A stretch of 37,383 nucleotides of DNA from Geminicoccaceae bacterium (lineage in GTDB: Bacteria; Pseudomonadota; Alphaproteobacteria; Geminicoccales; Geminicoccaceae): contig JAABSG010000005.1 of the NCBI GenBank assembly GCA_011390475.1, positions 1 to 37,383 on the forward strand. The letters run 5' to 3'. The position numbers were made by a program, and so were the translations under genes. Below the pieces are notes generated by a model, which worked only from the letters and a program-made list of their open reading frames with translations, was not told the DNA's origin and did no database searches. Positions 34,357 to 37,383 of the stretch are shown piece by piece. How positions within the stretch are numbered: the stretch's first letter is position 1; each line of letters opens with the position of its first letter.

Positions 34357-35094
34357 TCAAATGATGCGCTTGAAGATGCGGTCGTAGCGGATCGCCCAGG
34401 GCCATTTCCACGGCTCCCAGATCCGCGCGGTGCCGTTGACCGAGAACATCATGATCTCTGCCCGGCCGATGAGGTTCTCGACCGGAATGTAGCCTACTGC
34501 ATCGGTCCGGCTGTCGAGCGAGTTGTCACGGTTGTCGCCCATCGCGAACACGTGGTCCGCCGGCACCTCGAAGATCCCGACATTGTCGAGCCGGCCGCTC
34601 GTGGTGAGGTCGAGGATGAAGTGCTGACGATCGGAGTCCGGCAACGTCTCGGCGTATAATCGGGCATCGGGTTGCCTGGCGTCCATGTCGTCGACGAAGG
34701 TACCGAGTGGCTCGAGCTCGGCCGGCTGGCCGTTGACGTGCAGGACCCCCTCGATCACCTCCAGCCGATCACCCGGCAAGCCGACGATGCGCTTGATGTA
34801 GTCTGTCTTGTTGTCGGTCGGCAGCTTGAAGACCGCGACGTCGCCACGCTCCGGCAGCGAGCCGAAGATTCGCCCGGAGAACAGCGGTAGACTCAGTGGC
34901 ATCGAGTATTTGCTGTAGCCGTAAGCGAATTTCGACACGAACAGGTAGTCGCCGACGAGCAAGGTCGGCTTCATCGATCCCGAGGGGATATTGAAGGGTT
35001 CGTACGCGAAAGTTCGCACGAAAAGGGCGATCGCGATGGCATAGACCAGCGTTCGCACCGTATCCTTGACACCACCCGTTTTGCGGGCGTTCAT
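34357..35094 (-). CDS. lepB: Signal peptidase I
   Basis: This 245-residue inner-membrane serine protease removes signal peptides from exported proteins. One N-terminal membrane segment (VRTLVYAIAIALFVRTFAYE) precedes the catalytic region. Ser40 lies in FNIPSGSMKPTLLVGDYLFV and the general-base Lys101 in KTDYIKRIVGLPGDRLEVIE. The conserved box HVFAMGDNRDNSLDSRTDAV is also present. The ATG at 35094 is chosen because it gives a short cytoplasmic tail typical of the family; a GTG at 35136 would add 14 residues. It is placed between acpS and rnc, as in most alphaproteobacteria. Confidence 0.96.
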   Translation of the reverse strand: MNARKTGGVKDTVRTLVYAIAIALFVRTFAYEPFNIPSGSMKPTLLVGDYLFVSKFAYGYSKYSMPLSLPLFSGRIFGSLPERGDVAVFKLPTDNKTDYIKRIVGLPGDRLEVIEGVLHVNGQPAELEPLGTFVDDMDARQPDARLYAETLPDSDRQHFILDLTTSGRLDNVGIFEVPADHVFAMGDNRDNSLDSRTDAVGYIPVENLIGRAEIMMFSVNGTARIWEPWKWPWAIRYDRIFKRII

Positions 35095-35230
35095 GATGGA
35101 TGGGTCGCGCGAGTGACGGGATGATCTGGCTGACACACGCTTGGCTATTGCTCTGCTCGCGCTGCTGAAAATGGAAGGTGGCGCCCTGATGACTGCGTAG
35201 ACGGATCAACCGGCGTATCCGAAGCGCAAC

Positions 35231-35665
35231 CTAACCGAGCGCCGCTTGCTGGTAAAGCGCCACCTGCTCGCCCGGTGCGGCGCTGATGATCACCATGGCA
35301 TACGCCAGCGGCGGCTCATCGGTCAGCGTCAGCTCGAGTGTCGCCACCATGCCTTCCGGCGTCATCGCCGCGAGGCGGGTTGCAGCACCGCCCGAAAGCT
35401 GCAGCGTCGGCTTGCCCGACGGCAAGTTGACGACCCCGATCTCGCGCCAGAAAACGCCACGACTGAGGCCGGTGCCGAGCGCCTTGGCGCACGCCTCCTT
35501 GGCGGCATAGCGCTTGGCATAGGTGTCGGCGCGGCGTAGCCGGCGATCCGCCTTCGTCCGCTCGATGTCCGTAAAGCAGCGTTGGGTAAACCGTTCGCCG
35601 AACCGCTCGAGCGTTTTTTCGATCCGCCGAATGTCGATGAGATCGCTGCCGATGCCGATGATCAT
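35231..35665 (-). CDS. acpS: Holo-[acyl-carrier-protein] synthase
   Basis: This 144-residue phosphopantetheinyl transferase attaches the 4'-phosphopantetheine arm of CoA to acyl carrier protein. The N-terminal [20 protein letters not shown] carries the Mg-binding Asp8, and the second site is [39 protein letters not shown] matches the third family block. The C-terminus ([20 protein letters not shown]) is slightly longer than in E. coli. It follows pdxJ with a 6-bp gap on the same strand, the usual pdxJ-acpS pairing. Confidence 0.96.
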   Translation of the reverse strand: MIIGIGSDLIDIRRIEKTLERFGERFTQRCFTDIERTKADRRLRRADTYAKRYAAKEACAKALGTGLSRGVFWREIGVVNLPSGKPTLQLSGGAATRLAAMTPEGMVATLELTLTDEPPLAYAMVIISAAPGEQVALYQQAALG

Positions 35666-35671
35666 TGTGCT

Positions 35672-36451
35672 CTATCGTGCTTCCGGCTCGGCCGCCTTGG
35701 CGCCGAGCGGGGCGCGCGCTTCATCCATCAGGCGACGCATCCGGGCAATGGTCGGGACGAAGCCCGCGAAAATCGCCTCGCCGACGAGGTAGTGACCGAT
35801 ATTGAGCTCGATGATCTCGGGAATCGCCGCCACCGGCCCGACCGTAGCGAAATCCAACCCGTGACCGGCATGACATTCGATGCCGAGTTCCATGGCCAAG
35901 GCCGCCGCTCGCCGCAGCCGAGCAAGCTCCATCGCTCGAGCATCACCGACGGCCTCGCAATAAGTGCCGGTATGCAGCTCGACCACAGGTGCTCCGAGGC
36001 GAGCAGCAGCTTCGAGCTGTGCGGGCTCCGGGTCGATGAACAGTGAGACCCGACAGCCGATCTCGCCCAGTCCGTGGACGATCGGCCGAAGCGAGTCCTC
36101 GACCCGCACCACGTCCAAACCACTCTCGGTCGTTCGTTCCTCGCGCTTTTCGGGCACCAGACAGGCGGCGTGGGGCCGCACACGCCTGGCGATCTCCAGC
36201 ATCTCGCCGGTCGCCGCCATTTCGAAGTTCAGCGGCAGTGGGCATTCGGCTTTGAGCCGGTCGATATCCCGGTCGGTGATGTGCCGCCGATCCTCGCGAA
36301 GATGCGCGGTGACGCCTTCACCGCCACCTTCGGCGATCGACATGGCCGCACGCAACGGGTCGGGGTGCGAACCGCCGCGCGCGTTGCGCAAGGTCGCCAC
36401 ATGGTCGATGTTCACGCCCAGACGTTGGTGCCGCACACTCGCTCGTGCCAT
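35672..36451 (-). CDS. pdxJ: Pyridoxine 5'-phosphate synthase
   Basis: This 259-residue TIM-barrel enzyme condenses 3-amino-1-hydroxyacetone-1-phosphate with deoxyxylulose-5-phosphate in the DXP-dependent vitamin B6 pathway. It shows the family start RLGVNIDHVATLRNARGGSH followed by PDPLRAA, then GVTAHLREDRRHITDRDIDR, LPLNFEMAATGEMLEIA, ACLVPEKREERTTESGLDVV, PVVELHTGTYCEAV and the C-terminal ELNIGHYLVGEAIFAGF. It is the first gene of the pdxJ-acpS-lepB-rnc-era run, with all genes on one strand and most gaps short or overlapping. Confidence 0.97.
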   Translation of the reverse strand: MARASVRHQRLGVNIDHVATLRNARGGSHPDPLRAAMSIAEGGGEGVTAHLREDRRHITDRDIDRLKAECPLPLNFEMAATGEMLEIARRVRPHAACLVPEKREERTTESGLDVVRVEDSLRPIVHGLGEIGCRVSLFIDPEPAQLEAAARLGAPVVELHTGTYCEAVGDARAMELARLRRAAALAMELGIECHAGHGLDFATVGPVAAIPEIIELNIGHYLVGEAIFAGFVPTIARMRRLMDEARAPLGAKAAEPEAR

Positions 36452-36803
36452 GATCGTTCCATTTCAGCGCGCAGTGATCTGGACAGAAGCATCTAGTTCA
36501 TCGTTCGACCAGGGCCAATCGATCGTCCCGACCGCACGCCATCGTCGTTGCCCATCGCGACCGCGCGCCGGTTTGCGATGGTCTGATCTTGCGGCGAGTC
36601 GCCCACGTTATCGGTCTTCAGCCCAAGCTCGGTGGTCTCGGGCCTAGCAGCCGACCGACCCGTGACCAATCTCCTGTTGATGACGACATCGACGGTGCCT
36701 CGGACCGCCGCCGGCTGAATGGCTCGTTCACCGAAGCACAGGATCAGCAAGCCCTCGAGACCGACCGGAGCCTGCAATCGACACCAAGCACTCCCTCGCG
36801 CGG
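36452..36803. other. Intergenic region upstream of pdxJ
   Basis: This 352-bp stretch separates the end of the sugar ABC ATPase gene from pdxJ and should hold the pdxJ promoter. Its composition is more even than that of the genes around it. A 94-codon minus-strand frame (36493-36777) has no recognisable protein features and no good ribosome site, so I leave it unannotated. I see no hairpin with a T-run, no repeat and no riboswitch motif here. Confidence 0.5.
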
Positions 36804-37383
36804 TCAGTGCGAGATACGCTGCCCCGAGGCCTTGTCGAAAATGTGCACGGCGTCGAGGGTCGGGGCGAGGTTGATCCGATCCCCCGGCAGCAGGCGATGC
36901 CGCTCGCGGAACACCGCTTGCGCCTCACCACCGGCGAAACGCGTGACGACCAGGATCTCGGCGCCGGTCGGCTCGACGACGATGACCTCGGCCGGAGCCC
37001 CATTCTCGCCCTCGCCGTCCCCGACCAAGGTCAGATGTTCCGGGCGAATCCCGTAGACGACCTCTTGGCCGTCGGTGCCACCCACGCCCTCGGGCAGCGG
37101 CAACCGGCTGCCGTCGGCCGTTACGGCGACGACCGCACCGTTCTGCCGGTCGATCCGCGCGTCGATGAAATTCATGGACGGAGAACCGATGAAGCCCGCA
37201 ACGAAGAGGTTGGCCGGGTTGTCGTAGAGATCGAGTGGGGCACCGATCTGCTCCACATAGCCACCCTGCATGACGACGATCCGGTCGGCCATGGTGAGTG
37301 CTTCGATCTGGTCGTGGGTGACATAGATCGACGTGGTCTTCAGCCGCTGGTGCAGTTCTTTGATCTCGGTGCGCATCTGCACC
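36804..37383 (-). CDS. UgpC/MalK-type sugar ABC transporter ATPase, C-terminal part (cut by right edge)
   Basis: The last 193 codons of a CUT1-family ATPase are present; the Walker A, signature and Walker B regions lie beyond base 37383. The visible part starts in the helix after Walker B (EIKELHQRLKTTSIYVTHDQ) with the switch histidine in THDQIEALTMADRIVVMQGG. It continues with YVEQIGAPLDLYDNPANLFV and AGFIGSPSMNFI, which mark MalK/UgpC proteins. A TOBE regulatory domain follows (VVYGIRPEHLTLVGDGEGEN...VVEPTGAEILVVTRFAG) and the end is INLAPTLDAVHIFDKASGQR. It energises uptake of a sugar or glycerol-3-phosphate; the exact substrate depends on permease genes outside the window. Confidence 0.93.
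   Translation of the reverse strand, partial: VQMRTEIKELHQRLKTTSIYVTHDQIEALTMADRIVVMQGGYVEQIGAPLDLYDNPANLFVAGFIGSPSMNFIDARIDRQNGAVVAVTADGSRLPLPEGVGGTDGQEVVYGIRPEHLTLVGDGEGENGAPAEVIVVEPTGAEILVVTRFAGGEAQAVFRERHRLLPGDRINLAPTLDAVHIFDKASGQRISH

Noticed and set aside
36493-36777. A 94-codon minus-strand frame in the pdxJ upstream region
   Set aside because: No ribosome site, no family resemblance and composition unlike the neighbouring proteins; treated as non-coding.

Overview
The window is a GC-rich bacterial chromosome segment (most codons end in G or C). The gene content and order point to an alphaproteobacterium of the Rhodospirillales/Geminicoccales kind. The evidence is the pdxJ-acpS-lepB-rnc-era block, an alphaproteobacterial-type bL28, a cobalamin riboswitch, and Gram-negative envelope genes (kdsB, lepB, TesA/YbbAP). 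I see no tRNA, rRNA, CRISPR array, prophage or complete insertion sequence. The two edge genes, acs on the left and a UgpC/MalK-type ATPase on the right, are cut by the window.

Layout. 1-6.2 kb: the 5' part of acs (minus), then the conserved divergent pair tesA (minus) and ybbA-ybbP (plus), then a Bax inhibitor-1 family membrane protein closed by a clear terminator. 6.2-9.4 kb: a four-gene minus-strand cluster with the order and folds of livHMGF. It is strongly diverged and has no substrate-binding protein, and one of its two ATPases has lost its catalytic motifs. 9.4-12.1 kb: an esterase-like phytase-family protein, a YhhQ-type transporter, rpmB and a small secreted helical protein. 12.2-16.2 kb: a P2-type cation ATPase followed by a baeRF-superfamily protein. 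16.2-19.0 kb: a highly structured spacer, a cobalamin riboswitch, a 29-codon leader ORF with a strong ribosome binding site, a DUF1289-containing protein, a 2-hydroxychromene-2-carboxylate isomerase-like protein and a LiuC-like enoyl-CoA hydratase. 19.1-20.8 kb: kdsB-pheA (minus). 21-24.4 kb: a membrane-anchored cytochrome with two c-type heme domains joined by a roughly 160-residue Ala/Glu/Val linker, and an orphan YejA-like peptide-binding protein. 24.4-26.5 kb: a 271-bp MITE-like element with 35-bp terminal inverted repeats, an NnrU-family protein, an exported glutathione peroxidase and a possible LysR remnant. 26.5-32.7 kb: an alpha-glucan/sucrose module made of amylosucrase, a GH13_18 sugar phosphorylase, divergent glgX, and an ABM-domain protein. 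32.7-37.4 kb: the housekeeping block era, rnc, lepB, acpS, pdxJ and the partial sugar ABC ATPase.

How the genes work together. The amylosucrase and phosphorylase genes overlap by 4 bp and face glgX across a short divergent promoter region. Together they could route sucrose or glucosides into and out of alpha-glucan. The liv-like cluster looks like a repurposed transporter complex rather than a working amino-acid importer. The riboswitch makes the DUF1289 protein a candidate B12-linked gene of unknown function.

All calls are from reading translations and motifs by eye; no database search was run.
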